Origin: Monoplex corrugatus
Taxonomy: Eukaryota; Mollusca; Gastropoda; Littorinimorpha; Ranellidae
Assembly (NCBI GenBank): GCA_030674185.1
Contig: JAPXFY010000026.1
Span: forward strand, 50,367,746 to 50,431,745
Length of the DNA stretch: 64,000 nt
Direction of reading: 5' to 3'
Shown here: one piece after another, positions 1 through 11,602 of the stretch
How the letters are laid out: the number at the start of each line of letters is the position of its first letter
Numbering within the stretch: the first letter of the stretch is position 1
The notes under the pieces: model-generated
Told to the model about the DNA's origin: nothing
The model's database searches: none
The model's input: only the letters and a program-made list of their open reading frames with translations
Position numbers and translations under genes: made by a program

Positions 1-430
1 GCGTGCCATCTTTCGATTTCAAGCAACCAGTAGATGTGCATGTATTTTTCCTTTGGACAATTTTTTCAATTCGTCTGTACATACCCTGAGGATCCGTTTT
101 GTGTCGGTCTTCTATTTCCTTGCATTTTGTTTTCAGCCAAGTTTCCTTAGCTTCATTGCACCTATTCCTGATTTCTTTGTTTATCTTCCTTTTATATTTC
201 CTCGTTTCTCTTTGCCTTCCTCCTTTCCTCCATCAAGCCCAAAATTTCTTTAATCATCCAGTTCTTTTTTGCTTTTCTATCTGCCTCAGGGATTACTTCA
301 CAAGCTTCATTTATCGAATTTCTCAACTTTGTCCATTGTTCCTCACTGTCACCAACGTCTTCCAGAACACTGAATTTGTTTTGAACAGGAAACAGCAAGA
401 GAAAAGAGCGGAGGAGGAAGAAATTGAAAC
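1..430 (-). mobile_element. RTE-like LINE fragment, between endonuclease and RT
   Basis: Read on the minus strand this translates, with breaks, to the stretch that links endonuclease and reverse transcriptase in RTE-type non-LTR retrotransposons. An open stretch at 398-192 includes the pieces EEQWTKLRNSINEACEVIPE and GLMEERRKAKRNEE, and further downstream a CxSTGCLKSKDGT-like end can be read towards base 1. No RT catalytic motif is present. Wording and composition match the RTE-like copies elsewhere in the window. It is a decayed fragment cut by the window edge. Confidence 0.6.
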
Positions 431-599
431 TCAGAGAAAAGACGAAAATGAAGGTTTGATGTAAAACGTGACATCATGTAACAAATTACGTAATAACACC
501 AAGACGTGACGTGATACCAAGACAACCAATACAGATAAAATGCAGTCTTAGAATAATACGAAATCCAAAACAAGTGTGACTGCCCACGTTCAAGCAAAC

Positions 600-937
600 A
601 GGAACCAGAAAAAACACAAAAGAAGAATAAGAACGTGTATTTAATACAACAAGACAAGATAGGCCCAAATTTTCGGCCAACTGGGCTTTGTCAAGCGTAA
701 GATTACAAACAAACAAACACCAGATACAAAAATTAGGAGAAAAAGACTGAATTTTCTCACATTGGATCGAGCAGCAGGGAAGTTTCAGTCTTTTTCTCCT
801 AATTTTTGTATCTGGTGTTTGTTTGTTTATAATCTTACGCTTGACAAAGGCCTGTTGGTCGAAAATTTGCGCCTGTCTTGTCTTGTTGTATTAAATACGC
901 GTTCTTATTCTTCGTTCGTGTTTTTTTCTGGTTCCTG
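600..937. repeat. Long hairpin (inverted repeat), ~150-bp arms
   Basis: The left arm (about 600-754) and the right arm (about 784-937) are near-perfect reverse complements, separated by about 30 bases. Both contain a run of CAAA/TTTG tetramers and a conserved ending at GGTTCCTG / AGGAACC. A weaker match to the right arm (CGACAAAGGCC...GAAAATTTG) occurs near 50940, so the arm sequence belongs to a dispersed family. It is probably a foldback element or a head-to-head pair of one short repeat. No coding content was seen. Confidence 0.85.
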
Positions 938-959
938 AATAAATTCCGTTCCGTTGACG

Positions 960-1575
960 CATTACTATCAGTTTCTGAAAAAAATTGGCTGCCTTGTTCC
1001 GGCTTAGTCAAGTTTAATTAATTTGAACGCCACAAAAAAAAAAAATTCCGTTGGTTTTCATGATGAGCTTCAAACCGCTGTAGATGTATAGAATGTAAAG
1101 ATGCCACAGATAGTATACACATTACACGTTTCTTTTTCTTTCTTTCTTTCTTTCTTTTTTCTTTTTCTTTTCTTTTTTTCCTCTTTTCCCCCACACATGA
1201 TCAAATCCCCTTGTACAATTAAATAATCAAAGAAAGAAGAAACAAATCCGTGTCCGTTTCCGTTTCCTTCTCTCTCCTCCCTCCCCCTCCTCTCTCTCTG
1301 TCTGCCTCCCCCACCCTCTCTCTCTGTCTGCCTCCCCCACCCTCTCTGTATGCCTCTCCCTCCCCCCCCCCCATCTCTTTCTGTCTCCCTCTCTCTCTAA
1401 AAAAACTGGCTGCCTTTTTCGGGCTTAGTATTAGACTAAACCTCTTGGTTTAAATCTGAACGCCAGAAAAATACAAAATCCGTTGGTTTTCATGATTAGC
1501 TTCAAACTACTGTAGATGTATAGAATGTAAAGATATCACAGATAGCATACACATTATACTTGTATGAAACTTACA

Positions 1576-1635
<60 letters not shown>

Positions 1636-2002
1636 CCCACACATGATCAAATCCCCTTGTACAATTTAAATAATCAAAGAAAGAAGAAACACATCCACGT
1701 TCGTTTCCTTCTCTCTCCTCCCTCCCTCTCTCTCTGTCTGCCTGTCTCTGCCCCCCCCCCCTCTCTGTCTACCTCTCTCTCTCCCCCCTCTCTCTCTGTC
1801 TGCCTGTCTCTGCCCCCCCCCTCTCTGTCTACCTCTCTCTCCCCCCTCTCTCTGTGTCTCCCCCTCTCTCTCTAAAAAATATGGTTGCCTTTTTCTGGCT
1901 TAGTATTAGACTAAACCTCTTGGTCTAAATCTGAACGCCACAAAAATACAAAATCCGTTGGTTTTCATGATTAGCTTCAAACTACTGTAGATGCATAGAA
2001 TG
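960..2002 (+). repeat. Macro-tandem array, units 1 to 3 (left part)
   Basis: A complex unit of roughly 430-500 bp is repeated in tandem. Each unit has a unique block (GCTGCCTTTTTCGGGCTTAG ... TTCATGATTAGCTTCAAAC ... GTAGATGTATAGAATGTAAAG), a TTTC or CT tract, a second unique block (CACATGATCAAATCCCCTTG ... AAAGAAAGAAGAAACACATCC) and a CT-rich tract with CTGCC interruptions. Units begin near 970, 1398 and 1880. The third is interrupted at 2002 by an inserted element and resumes at 3805. Confidence 0.8.
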
Positions 2003-2292
2003 GGGTTTGCCCTTTGGGCCCCCGTCTCATTGGGTCCCCGTCTCATTGGGCCCCCGTCTCATTGGGCCCCCACACTTTTCTGTAGTAATAAGAAAACGTG
2101 TCATTGGGCCCCCGTCTCTTTGGGCCCCCATCTCTTTGAGCCCCCGTATCATTGGGTCCCCGTCTCATTGGGCCCCCGTCTCATTGGGCCGCCACACTTT
2201 TCTGTAGTAATAAAGAAAACGTGTCATTGGGCCCCCGTCTCTTTGGGCCCCCAGCATAATAAACAAGATAATTATGTTTCCTGCTGCTGCAA

Positions 2293-2405
<113 letters not shown>

Positions 2406-2654
2406 ATTAAAAATGTGTGGAATAGCACCCAGAGAAAACTGCTAGGCAATTTTATTAAAACTTATTATGTTTAGTAGAGGCCCAAAATGTCGCATCGACC
2501 CAAAATGTCGCACCAACTCAAAATGACCACATTTGTGCATTCCAGCTACCATATAGCTAGAGTTTTGAGTATAGGTAAAACTCCATAAACAATGTGCGTT
2601 TTGCGTGTGAGCTTGAAACGAGCCCGTCAGTCTGTCAGTATGTATGAATGTAGA

Positions 2655-2666
2655 TGTATGTATGTG

Positions 2667-2698
<32 letters not shown>

Positions 2699-2780
2699 TG
2701 TATGTATGTATGTATGTATGTATGTATGTATGTATGTATGTATGTATGTATGTATGTATGTATGTATGTATGTATGTATG
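2655..2780. repeat. (GTAT)n microsatellite
   Basis: A nearly perfect GTAT tetranucleotide run inside the inverted-repeat element, followed by the unique sequence GCATTGATCATTTTGG. Confidence 0.95.
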
Positions 2781-3804
2781 CATTGATCATTTTGGCCTAT
2801 TTAGCTGTCAAACAGTGAAATAGACCTAACTGACCACTGGTCGGGCATATACATCAATACATTTTGGACCGGCCCGGTGCGACATTTTCGGCCTTGTAAC
2901 GGAGGCCCAAAATGTCGCAGTGTCTCAAAATGTCCACCGGACCACAGTTGCGTATTCCAGGCTACCGTATAGTCTGTGAATGTATGTGATCAAAAATGTG
3001 TGGAACAGCGCTCAGAGGAAATTGCTAGCCGATGTTTTCATTTTTGTTTTCAAGTTAGTGCGACATTTTGGGCAGGTGCGACATTTTGGGCTTGCTCTAC
3101 GTAGAGGCCCAAAATGTCGCACCGGCCCAAATTGTCGCAACAACGATCGGGGATCGGGAATAGAGACCTAAAATGTCGTGATAATGTATATGCTTGTCTC
3201 TGTCTTTGTCTTTCTATGCACTACTTAGCAGTAAACCAGTGAAATAAACCAAATTGAAACTGAAAAGTGACAATGACCACTGTACATAACATCATAAATT
3301 ATTCACGAATAATGGATCATGCACTCAAAATTCATCCTTCTGGAGCTTGCACATTTCATACCTGCCAGGTTCACAAATGTTCACAAAAGTTTCTTACACA
3401 GCGCTTGAGAAACAACGTTTCTACATGATAACTGAAACACAAACAATGACAAATCCAGTAATGGGATGTAGACGCAGCTCATTACTTTAGATTATTTCCC
3501 AGACAGAATTCGTCAGCTTTCGACGGACTGGTAATGCTCACTAACGTGCTTTGACCTTTAAATTACCCTTTAAATTACGTTGACCCTGAAAGGTCATATA
3601 TAGACTTGGGGGCACAATGAGACGGGGACCCAAAGAGACGGGGGCCCAATGAGACGGGGGCCCAAAGAGACGGGAGCTCAAAGACACGGGGACCCAAAGA
3701 GATGGGGGCCCAACGAGACGGGGGCTCAAAGACACGGGGACCCAAAGAGACGGGGGCCCAATGAGACGGGGGCCCAATGAGACGGGGCTCAAAGACATCA
3801 TCCC

Positions 3805-3960
3805 GCATAGAATGTAAAGATGCCACGGATAGCATGCACATTATACTTGTATGAAACTTACACATTTCTTTTTCTTTCTTTCTTTCTTTCTTACTTTCTT
3901 TCTTTCTTTCTTTCTTTCTTACTTTCTTTCTTTCTTACTTTCTTTCTTTCTTTTTTTTTT

Positions 3961-3992
<32 letters not shown>

Positions 3993-4091
3993 ACTTTCTT
4001 TCTTTTCTTTCTTTCTTTCTTACTTCTTTCTTTCTTCTTTCTTTCTTTCTTATTTCTTTTCTCTCTCTGTCTCTGTCTGTCTGTCTGTTTG

Positions 4092-4127
<36 letters not shown>

Positions 4128-4230
4128 CTCTCTCTCTCTTTCCCTCACACATTATCAAATCCCTTTGTACAATTTAAATAATCAAAGAAAGAAGAAACAC
4201 ATCCATGTTCGTTTCCGTTTCCTTCTCTCT
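3805..4230 (+). repeat. Macro-tandem array, unit 3 (right part)
   Basis: The interrupted unit resumes with TAGAATGTAAAGATGCC, then a (TTTC)n tract with interspersed TTAC, then CT repeats and the second conserved block (CAAATCCCTTTGTACAATTT). It leads directly into the long CTGCC-type minisatellite. Confidence 0.8.
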
Positions 4231-6950
4231 CCTTCCCCTCTCACTCTGTCTGCCTCCCCCACGCTCTCATTCTCTCTCCTGCCCGTCCTCTCTCGTCTCC
4301 TCTCTCTCTGTCTGCCTCTCTCTCTCTGTGTCTGCCTCTCTCTCTCTGTGTCTGCCTCTCTCTCTCTGTCTGCCTCTATCTCTCTGTCTGCCTCTCTCTC
4401 TCTGTGTCTGCCTCTTCTCTTCGTCTCTTGTCGTCTGCCTCTCTCTCTCTGTGTCTGCCTCTCTCTCTCTGTGTCTGCCCTCTCTCGTCCTCTCTGTGTC
4501 TGCCTCTCTCTCTCTGTGTCTGCCTCTATCTCTCTGTCTGCCCTCTCTCTCTGTGTCTGCCTCTCTCTCTCTGTGTCTGCCTCTCTCTCTGTCTGCCTCT
4601 CTCTCTCTGTGTCTGCCTCTATCTCTCTGTGTCTGCCTCTCTCTCTCTGTGTCTGCCTCTCTCTCTCTGTTGTCTCTCTCTCTCCTCTCTCTGTGTCTGC
4701 CTCTCTCTCTCTGTGTCTGCCCTCTCTCTCGTGTCTGCCTCTATCTCTCTGTCTGCCCCTCTCTCTGTGTCTGCCTCTATCTCTCTGTCTGCCTCTATCT
4801 CTCTGTCTGCCCCTCTCTCTGTGTCTGCCTCTATCTCTCTGTCTGCCTCTCTCTCTGTGTCTGCCTCTCTCTCTCTGTGTCTGCCTCTTCTCTCTGTCTG
4901 CCTCTTCTCTCTGTGTCTGCCTCTATCTCTCTGTCGTCTGCCTCTCTCTCTTGTCTGCCTCTCTCTCTGTCTGCCTCTCTCTCTGCTCTCCTCTGTCTGC
5001 TCTCTCTCTCTGTCTGCCTCTCTCTCTCTCTGTCTGCTCTATCTCTCTGTCTGCCTCTCTTCTCTGTCTCTGTCTCTCTTCTCGCTCCTTCTCTGCTGTC
5101 TCCTCTCTCTCTGTGTCTGCCTTCTCTCTCTGTCTGCCTCTCTCTCTGTCTGCCTTCTCCTCTCTGTCTGCCTCTCTCTCTTGTCTGCCTCTTCTCTCTG
5201 TGTCTGCCTCTCTCTTCTGTGTCTGCCTCCTCTCGCTCTGTCTGCCTCTCTCTCTGTCTCCTTCCTCCTTCCTCTGCTGCCTCTTCTCTCGTCTGCCTCT
5301 ACTCTCTCTGTCTGCCTCTCTCTCTGTGTCTGCCTCTTCTCTCTGTCTGCCTCTCTCTCGTGTCTGCCTCTCTCTCTGTCGTGCCTCTCTCTCTCTGTCT
5401 GCCTCTCTCTTCTGTCTGCCTCTCTGTCTGCCTCTCTCGTCTGCTCTCTCTGTCTGCCTCTCTCTCTTCGTCTGCCTCTCTCTCTCTGTCTGCCTCTCTC
5501 TCTCTGTCTGCCTCTCTCTCTCTTGTCTGCTCTCTCTCTCTCTTCTGCCTCTCTCTCTCTGTCTGCCTCCCTCTCTCTCTGTCTGCCTCCCTACCTCTCT
5601 CTCTGTCTGCCTCCCCTCTCTGTCTGCCTCTCTCTCTCTCTGTCTGCCTCCTCCTCCTCTCTCTCTGTCTGCCTCCTCCTCTTCCCTCTCTCTCTTCCTG
5701 CCTCCCCCTCTCCTCTCTCTCTCTCTCTCTGTCGCCCCTCTCTCTCTTCTGCCTCTCTCTCTCTCTGTCTGCCTCTCTTCTCTGTCTGCCTCCCCCTCTC
5801 TCTCTCTGTCTGCCTCCCCCACCCTCTCTCTCTCTCTGTCCTGCCTCCCCACCCTCTCTCTCTGTCTGCCTCCCCTACCCTCTCTCTCTCTGTCTGCCTC
5901 CCCCACCCTCTCTCTCTCTCTGCCTCCCCTCTCTCTCTGTCTGCTCTCCTCTCTCTCTGTCTGCCTCTCTCCTCGCTCCCCTCTCTCTCTCTGTCTGCTC
6001 CCCCCCCTCTCTCTCTCTGCCTCGCTCTCTCCTCCCACCCTCTCTCTCTGTCTGCCTCCCCACCTCTCTCTCTGTCTACCTCCTCTCCCCCTCTCTCTCT
6101 GTCTGCCTCCCCCCCCTCTCTCTCTCTCTGTCTGCCTCCCCCACCCTCTCTCTCTTCTCTGTCTGCCTCCCCCCTCTCTCTCGTCTCCTCCCCTCTCTCT
6201 CTTCTGCCTCCCCCCCTCTCTCTTCTGCTCCCCTCACCCTCTCTCTCTGTCTGCCTCCCCCACCCTCTCTCTTCTGTCTGCTCCTCCCCACTCTCTTCTG
6301 CTCCCCACTCTCTTCTGTCTGCCTCCCCCCCCTCCTGCTCCCCCTCTCTCTGCCTCCCCACCCTCTCTCTGTCTGCCTCCCCCCCTTCTCTGTCTGCTCC
6401 CCCTCTCTCTCTGTCTGCCTCCCCCACCTCTCTCTCTGCTGCCCCCTCTCTCTCTGTCTGCCTCCCCCTCTCTCTCTGTCTGCCTCCCCATCTCTCTCTG
6501 TCTGCCTCCCCCACCCTCTCTCTCGTCTGTCCTGCCTCCCCCCCCTCTCATTCTCTGTCTGCCTCCCCCCTCTCTCTCTGTCTGCCTCCCCCACCCTCTC
6601 ATTCTCTTCTGCCTCCCCCCTCTCTCTCTGTCTGCCTCCCCACCCTCTCATTCTCTGTCTGCCTCCCCCCTCTCTCTCTGTCTGCCTCCCCACCCTCTCA
6701 TTCTCTGTCTGCCTCCCCCCCCTCTCTCTCTGTCTGCCTCCCCCACCCTCTCATTCTCTGTCTGCCTCCCCCACCCTCTCTCTCTCTGTCTGCCTCCCCC
6801 ACCCTCTCATTCTCTGTCTGCCTCCCACCCTCTCTCTCTCTGTCTGCCTCCCCCACTCTCTTTCTCTCTGTCTGCCTCTCTCTCTGTGTCTGCCTCTCTC
6901 TGTGTCTGCCTCTCTCTCTCTCCCTCCCCCCCCCCTCTCCCCCCCCCCCC
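4230..6950 (+). repeat. Long CT-rich minisatellite (TCTCTGTGTCTGCC family)
   Basis: About 2.7 kb of imperfect tandem units. The first two thirds have the pattern CTCTCTCTCTGTGTCTGCCT (about 19-20 bp); the last third shifts to a C-richer unit of the type CTGCCTCCCCCACCCTCTCT, often with CATTCTCTGT. Many single-base losses break the period. It creates very long Ser/Leu-rich open frames on the + strand and Arg/Glu-rich ones on the - strand, which are repeat artefacts. The strand is almost pure pyrimidine, so triplex or H-DNA structure is possible. Confidence 0.95.
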
Positions 6951-6959
6951 CCGATCTTC

Positions 6960-7470
6960 CTCCTGTCCTTCTTTCTCTGGTTTCTAGCAAATATCACATG
7001 GACAGTGTACACAGATGCAAAGGCTCAGAGGTTATACTAGTACGAAATTTACATGCTTTTTCTTTTCTTTCTTTCTTTTTTCTTTTTCTTTTATTCCCCC
7101 CCCCCCCCCTCCACGTATCAAAATCCTCTAGTACAATTTAAATAATAATAATGATAATAAAAAAAGAAAATCCGCATCCGTTTCCGTTTCCTTCTCTCTC
7201 TCTCTTTCCATCTCCTCCCCCCCTCTTCTCTCTGTCTGCCTCTCTCTCCCTACCAGTCTCTGTCTCCCTCCTCTCTCTCTCTCTCTGCCTCTCCCTCCCC
7301 CCCTCCTCTCTCTCTCTGCCTCTCCCTCCCCTCTCTCTCCTCTCTCTCCCCCCCCCCTCTCTCTCTCTCTACCTCTCTATCTCCCCCAATCCTCCTTCTG
7401 TTGCTTTTTTTCCGGTCTCTAGCAAATATCACTTGGACAGTGTCCACAGAGCAAAGGCTCAGGGGTTCAA
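6960..7470 (+). repeat. Macro-tandem array, terminal units
   Basis: Two further copies of a related unit: TTTCTAGCAAATATCACATG at about 6983 and TCTCTAGCAAATATCACTTG at about 7415, each followed by GGACAGTGT and CAAAGGCTCAG, with TTTC/CT tracts and a GTACAATTTAAATAAT block between them. They close the repeat region that began near 960. Confidence 0.7.
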
Positions 7471-7644
7471 ATCTTCTCTCTCCCTGGCTTCACAAAGTCC
7501 TCAGGACAGTTTGCGGGACCATGGCCATGTTGACACGATGCAAACAGGCCCCCGTCAGCTGATGTTTGAGCCTTGAGCCCACAGACGCCACAGCCAAGTT
7601 GATGAGGGAGGACGTGGGCCTTCCATCCGGAGGGTCTGAGTTTG

Positions 7645-7890
7645 ACCCTGTTTTACAGCGTCTGTTGGGGTTGTTACTGAGATGTCTGGTCTGGACTACC
7701 GTGACATAAGGAGTTGAAGGATGGACCCTGAAAAAGAAAAACATAAAAGAAAATAAATTCAACAGGAATATAGTTCTATAAGTTTTACAGCGTCTGGTGG
7801 GGTTAATACTGAGATGTCTGGTCTGGACTACCGTGACATACGGAGCTGAAGGATGGACCCTCAAAAAAGAAAAACATAAAGAAAAGAAAA
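7645..7890 (+). repeat. Direct duplication of ~105 bp
   Basis: The segment starting TTTTACAGCGTCTGTTGGGG near 7651 recurs near 7785. Both share ACTGAGATGTCTGGTCTGGA, CTACCGTGACATA and GAAGGATGGACCCT before an AAAGAAAAACATAAA tail. The copies differ by a few substitutions, so the duplication is not an artefact of identical reads. Confidence 0.85.
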
Positions 7891-8235
7891 TCAACTGACA
7901 TGTGGTTCTATAGACGACTCTTAAGGGTGAGCTGGAGAGGAGAGAAATGACAAGAGCATACTCGACGATCTGAAAACCCGGAGAAAACTTGTACAGGTCA
8001 CCCTTAAAAAAGAAATTTACTTTCTTTGGACATGTGTGCAGAAACAAAACAAACAAACAAACAAACAAACAAACAAACAAACAAAAAGCACTCTCATGAA
8101 AGATGTCACTCAGGGAAAAATCGAGGGCAAAAGAGAACGGGGATTAACTAGGAAACATCAAGGAGTGGACAGATCGTAACCATCCAGAGATTTTCAACCT
8201 GGTTGAGGAAAGACATATCGTGACATGTTACCACT
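7890..8235 (+). mobile_element. RTE-like LINE C-terminal fragment
   Basis: Broken frames give a TGGTTCTATAGACGACTCTT segment (WFYRRLLR type) and then a region like STLMKDVTQGKIEGKRER. These correspond to the ORF2 tail after the RT domain in RTE-type elements (WFLRRMLRV ... [14 protein letters not shown] in the better copies here). It is interrupted by a (CAAA)n tract near 8047-8085 and is strongly decayed. Confidence 0.5.
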
Positions 8236-8239
8236 GTCC

Positions 8240-8380
8240 TCACTTCACGTCAACTCCTATCTTGCTATAACATCTCATTTTCATGGCTTGGATTTTATCT
8301 GTCCGAATCTGCTGTGAGGGTCCATGCCTCACATGCATACAGGAAGATGGAATATACCAGAGCCTAATCTTGTATTTCAT
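8240..8380 (-). mobile_element. RTE-like LINE fragment (CEAWTL region)
   Basis: The minus strand can be read as ACEAWTL-like sequence and then KIQAMKMRCYSKIG, the region that follows RT in a second, more diverged RTE-like family. It abuts the tail of the larger minus-strand copy. Very short; the family call rests on this signature only. Confidence 0.45.
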
Positions 8381-8383
8381 CAT

Positions 8384-9420
8384 CACGTCATCATCATCAA
8401 GTGCCTTGCCACATGGCATTGTTGATATTACATGGCCCTCCATTATTGTCGCCCTCTATCTCCTTGTTGCCGCAAGCACATCTTCCACCCTCTCTGTTTT
8501 CAGACACTTTGCAAGTCCGTCCAATATTTTTTCCCTGGATCTACCTGGTGCTCTCTTCCCCCCAGCTTTCCTTTTGTGACCAGGTGCTCCAATTTCCCTT
8601 TCCTCATAAAATGGCCTATAAATGTTGCCTGTCTTTTCCTATTCTTCCTTATGAATGATCTTCTTGTGTCTGCTTCCATCAAGACTGTCTCGTTTGTTTT
8701 CTTTGCTGTCCATGGAACTCTCAACATTCTTCTTAGAAACCACATCTCAGCTGCTTCCATCTTGTTCTGGCTTTGCTTGTTGACTGTCCACGCCTCACAA
8801 CCATATAACATTATCGGTTCTATATAACATTCAAGAACTCTCTTCCTGATGTTAATTGGTAGGCATTTGTTGGTCAGAATGCCTTTCATCTTCTTGAATG
8901 TTGTTTTGGCTTGGCCGATTCTGCTGGCTATTTCTGATGTGCATCTGCTGTCTGGTGAAATGATCGTTCCCAGATATTTAAAAGTATCAACCTGTTTCAG
9001 GGTTGTGCCGTTTGTTCTTATTTTACATGAGGGGATATCATGTTTTTTACTGATCACCATGACTTCAGTCTTCTTGCTGTTTAGTTCCAACCCCTTACCT
9101 TTGCTTTCTATTTCTAGCATATTCACAAGGTTTTGTAGGTCCCTTTCATTTTCTGCAATTTTCTCATGATGTTTTCGCTGTAAAGTGAAAACAGATCTGG
9201 TGACAAAATACAACCTTGTCTGACTTCTCTTTTCATATTTTGGAAACAGCTTATATCGTTTTCTATTCTCGTTGCAGCTGTTTATTTCCAATACATATTT
9301 CTGATTATTCAGAGATCTTTTCCATCAATATTGAGTCTTTCTAGTTGGTTGATCAGTTCTTCATGTCTTACCCAATCGAAATCCTTTGTATAATCATGGA
9401 GATGTTCTTATCCATCCATA
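8384..9420 (-). mobile_element. RTE-like LINE, 3' half, inverted
   Basis: The minus strand reads from a [17 protein letters not shown] region near 9410, through [40 protein letters not shown] and [19 protein letters not shown], to [20 protein letters not shown] and [20 protein letters not shown]. It ends at a short CATCATCATCA (TGATGATGATG) tail at 8384-8400, as all copies of this family do. Part of the RT core, including YADD, is deleted. The frame is open for 263 codons (9291-8500) but the element as a whole is dead. Confidence 0.85.
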
Positions 9421-9529
9421 CAGGTTTCAGCTGTATAGACACATGCAGAACATTGAATAACACGTCATGAATGAATGGTTTATCGTGGTATAAGCTGTAG
9501 TAGTCTGTCCACAAGTGGGAATGTCTACT

Positions 9530-9925
9530 GTTACTGAAATGTGGTTTCTAAGAAGAATGCTGAGAGTTAATGGACAGCAAAGAATGACGGTGGTAGAAAC
9601 AAGAAAAACATTAATGAAGAAGATTAGGAAAAGACAAGCAACATTTATTGGACATTTTATGAGGCAGGAGAAATTAGAGCACAGAGTCACAACAGGAAAG
9701 CTGGAGGGGAAAAGAGCACCAGGTAGACCCAGGGAGAAAATATTGGACGGAGTTGCAGAGTGGTTGAGGATAGAGAGGGTGGGAGATGTACTCGCAGCGA
9801 CAAGGGATAGATTCGTATGGAGGGCCATGTTCGCCAACGCCATGCAGCAGGGCACATGATGATGATGATAATGATGATGATGATGATAATGATGATGATG
9901 ATGATGATGATGATGATGTCTACAT
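9530..9925 (+). mobile_element. RTE-like LINE, 3' end with (ATG)n tail
   Basis: An open stretch gives [31 protein letters not shown] and [15 protein letters not shown], then ends in AACGCCATGCAGCAGGGCAC followed by about 80 bases of ATG/ATA trinucleotides. A trinucleotide 3' tail rather than poly(A) is usual for RTE-type elements. The copy is heavily 5'-truncated. Confidence 0.85.
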
Positions 9926-9989
9926 GTACTGTCGTGACATGTTACCACTGTCCTCACTTCACGTCAACTCCTTCTGTCTCTGAAGTGGG

Positions 9990-10330
9990 ATGCTTGGTCC
10001 TTCGGACAGATTCGTGGACTCCAGATCTGACATCCTGAGTTCAATCCCAGCCCGCAACATTAAACACTGGCCTGTTTGTTAGCTGTCCATCGTCGTGTTT
10101 TCCATCAATTCTGATGGTGTCAGCTGAGTGTTTCGTAACTCCTTTCCTCCCCCTCTCTATTACAAGATCTTGCCAAGCCATGGGATTTTGTGCAGGCTCA
10201 AGGGGTCTTCCAGACAACTACTGGCAGATTTTGGGTCAAGCGGATATGGCCATTCTCTGTGCCGATGAATCCCTTTTCAACACACTCCAAACTATAAACT
10301 TCTTCAAAGTCATACGATGTTGAAATGTGC
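9990..10330 (+). mobile_element. Dispersed repeat family C (probable tRNA-derived SINE)
   Basis: It contains GAGTTCAATCCCAG (10031-10044), which resembles a pol III B box. It shares CCATC..TTCTG.TGGTGTC.G, TTGCCA and CTGGCAGAT..TGGGT with copies near 33375 and 56440. The 3' part GATGAATCCCTTTTCAACAC recurs near 34425 and 40230. Confidence 0.5.
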
Positions 10331-10837
10331 AATATGTGGATTTTCTCCGGTAGCTTTCATATAAAAAGGGAGATGGTTAGACTGGCGCGACCATTTTGTT
10401 ATTGTTTGTTGTTGTCTGTTTAAAGTTGTGTGACCGTCTTGTTAATGTTTGTTGTTACCTTTTCTTTTGTTAATGAGCAAGTTTCTGACCATGACCGTTT
10501 TCGCTAAGTACATGAAGTGATCCTATGCATTACATATCGAGTATACTGACCTCATGAAGCGTGACCATTCTCAAACGCAGTAGACGAAAGATCTGATCAA
10601 GATCACTGCTTGAGGTGGTCTCTCTTGCCAACCACTTATCGCTGAAGGCTTCGATGGCTTGAGGACAAAGATTAAAGGAAAGATAAATCATCCCTCACTA
10701 CTGGATGTTGGACGTGTCAAGGTCGTAAACACTGGTCGAAGACTTATATCGGAGTTTCTCGATCGAAATTTGACGTATTCATCGCACTCGAACAATTCCA
10801 TGTGCGCTCCACCTAAATCTAACAGTAATAACCAGTC
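10331..10837. other. No feature recognised
   Basis: Unique-looking intergenic sequence. Two short near-repeats (TTGTTATTGTTTGTTGTTGTC and TTGTTAATGTTTGTTGTTAC) occur around 10395-10460. No coding or RNA signal was found. Confidence 0.5.
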
Positions 10838-11212
10838 GCCGTGCTGTACTGGTTAACGCAACGGACCACCGACTGGAAGGTTGTCGGTTGGAATCCCCAT
10901 CAGTTTCTTTTAAACAATTGTGGGATTTTTCGGCTCTAACCGGTTCCTACCCAGAGTTGGGCGTGCTATGGGCTGGTTCATTGGGAAGACTGGGACCACA
11001 CGGTCAAGTCTCACCACTTCACGGATGTGTCATTGAGGGTGTTGCTCAAAATCTTCTGACCAGCACCGCAGGTGTCTGTATCTCTCGGGCCTGGTTGACG
11101 CCAGGATATATCATGATAGTAAGCGTAGAGTACAGCCCTGTCACACAGTCTCGATCCTAGATGGAACTCCATAGCATCATGATTATCATCCTCATCGACA
11201 TCAGCATCATCA
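10838..11212 (+). mobile_element. tRNA-derived SINE, family B
   Basis: The head has tRNA-like A- and B-box regions (TACTGGTTAACGCAACGG and GTCGGTTGGAATCCCCATCA). A conserved body follows (GGGATTTTTCGGCTCTAACC ... TTGGGAAGACTGGGACCACA ... GACCAGCACCGCAGGTGTCT ... CTCGATCCTAGATGGAACTC), then a tail of ATC-type trinucleotides. The second copy at 16912-17250 is colinear in the opposite orientation and has the better B box. Length and structure are typical of a SINE. Confidence 0.8.
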
Positions 11213-11267
11213 CATTGTAAAAACTGCGCCAGCTTCTGTGGCCATTAGGGTGGCGTAGAAAAATGGG

Positions 11268-11291
11268 GTGGGGGGGGGGGGGGGGGGGGGA
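11268..11291. repeat. Poly-G run
   Basis: GGGGTGGGG followed by about 20 G residues, G-quadruplex-forming in principle. Confidence 0.9.
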
Positions 11292-11509
11292 GGTGAACAC
11301 TAAGCTAACCTCCATGAGTGCGATGATTCTTACAAAAATGAGCCAGCAATTACCTGGCAGACACCTTAAGCGTGCGCAAAACACTACACGCTGGCATGGT
11401 TTTGAACTAGAGAAGGGCTGCTGAGAATGGGAGCTAAGAAATACTCAACTAACACCATCAAAATGATTAGAACATCAAGATTGGCAGTGAACATTCATTT
11501 CTAATGTTG

Positions 11510-11602
11510 CAGGTTGGAACTGAACCTCAGACATCAGATCTACCCACGACATCCGCCTTGTAACCAACATGGCGCTCTGACCAGCTGAGCTAACGGGGCC
11601 AC
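11510..11602 (-). mobile_element. tRNA-like SINE head
   Basis: The minus strand starts GGCCCCGTTAGCTCAGCTGG, continues TCAGAGC (A-box region) and later has GAGGTTCAGTTCCAAC (B-box region). About 28 extra bases separate the anticodon-like arm from the B box, so it is not a functional tRNA gene. It lies directly against a family A retroposon. Confidence 0.5.

Noticed and set aside
3820..7141. Open frames of about 880-1055 codons rich in Ser, Leu, Cys and Pro, and Arg/Glu-rich frames on the other strand
   Set aside because: They are translations of the CT-rich minisatellite in all frames; no start context, splice structure or domain.
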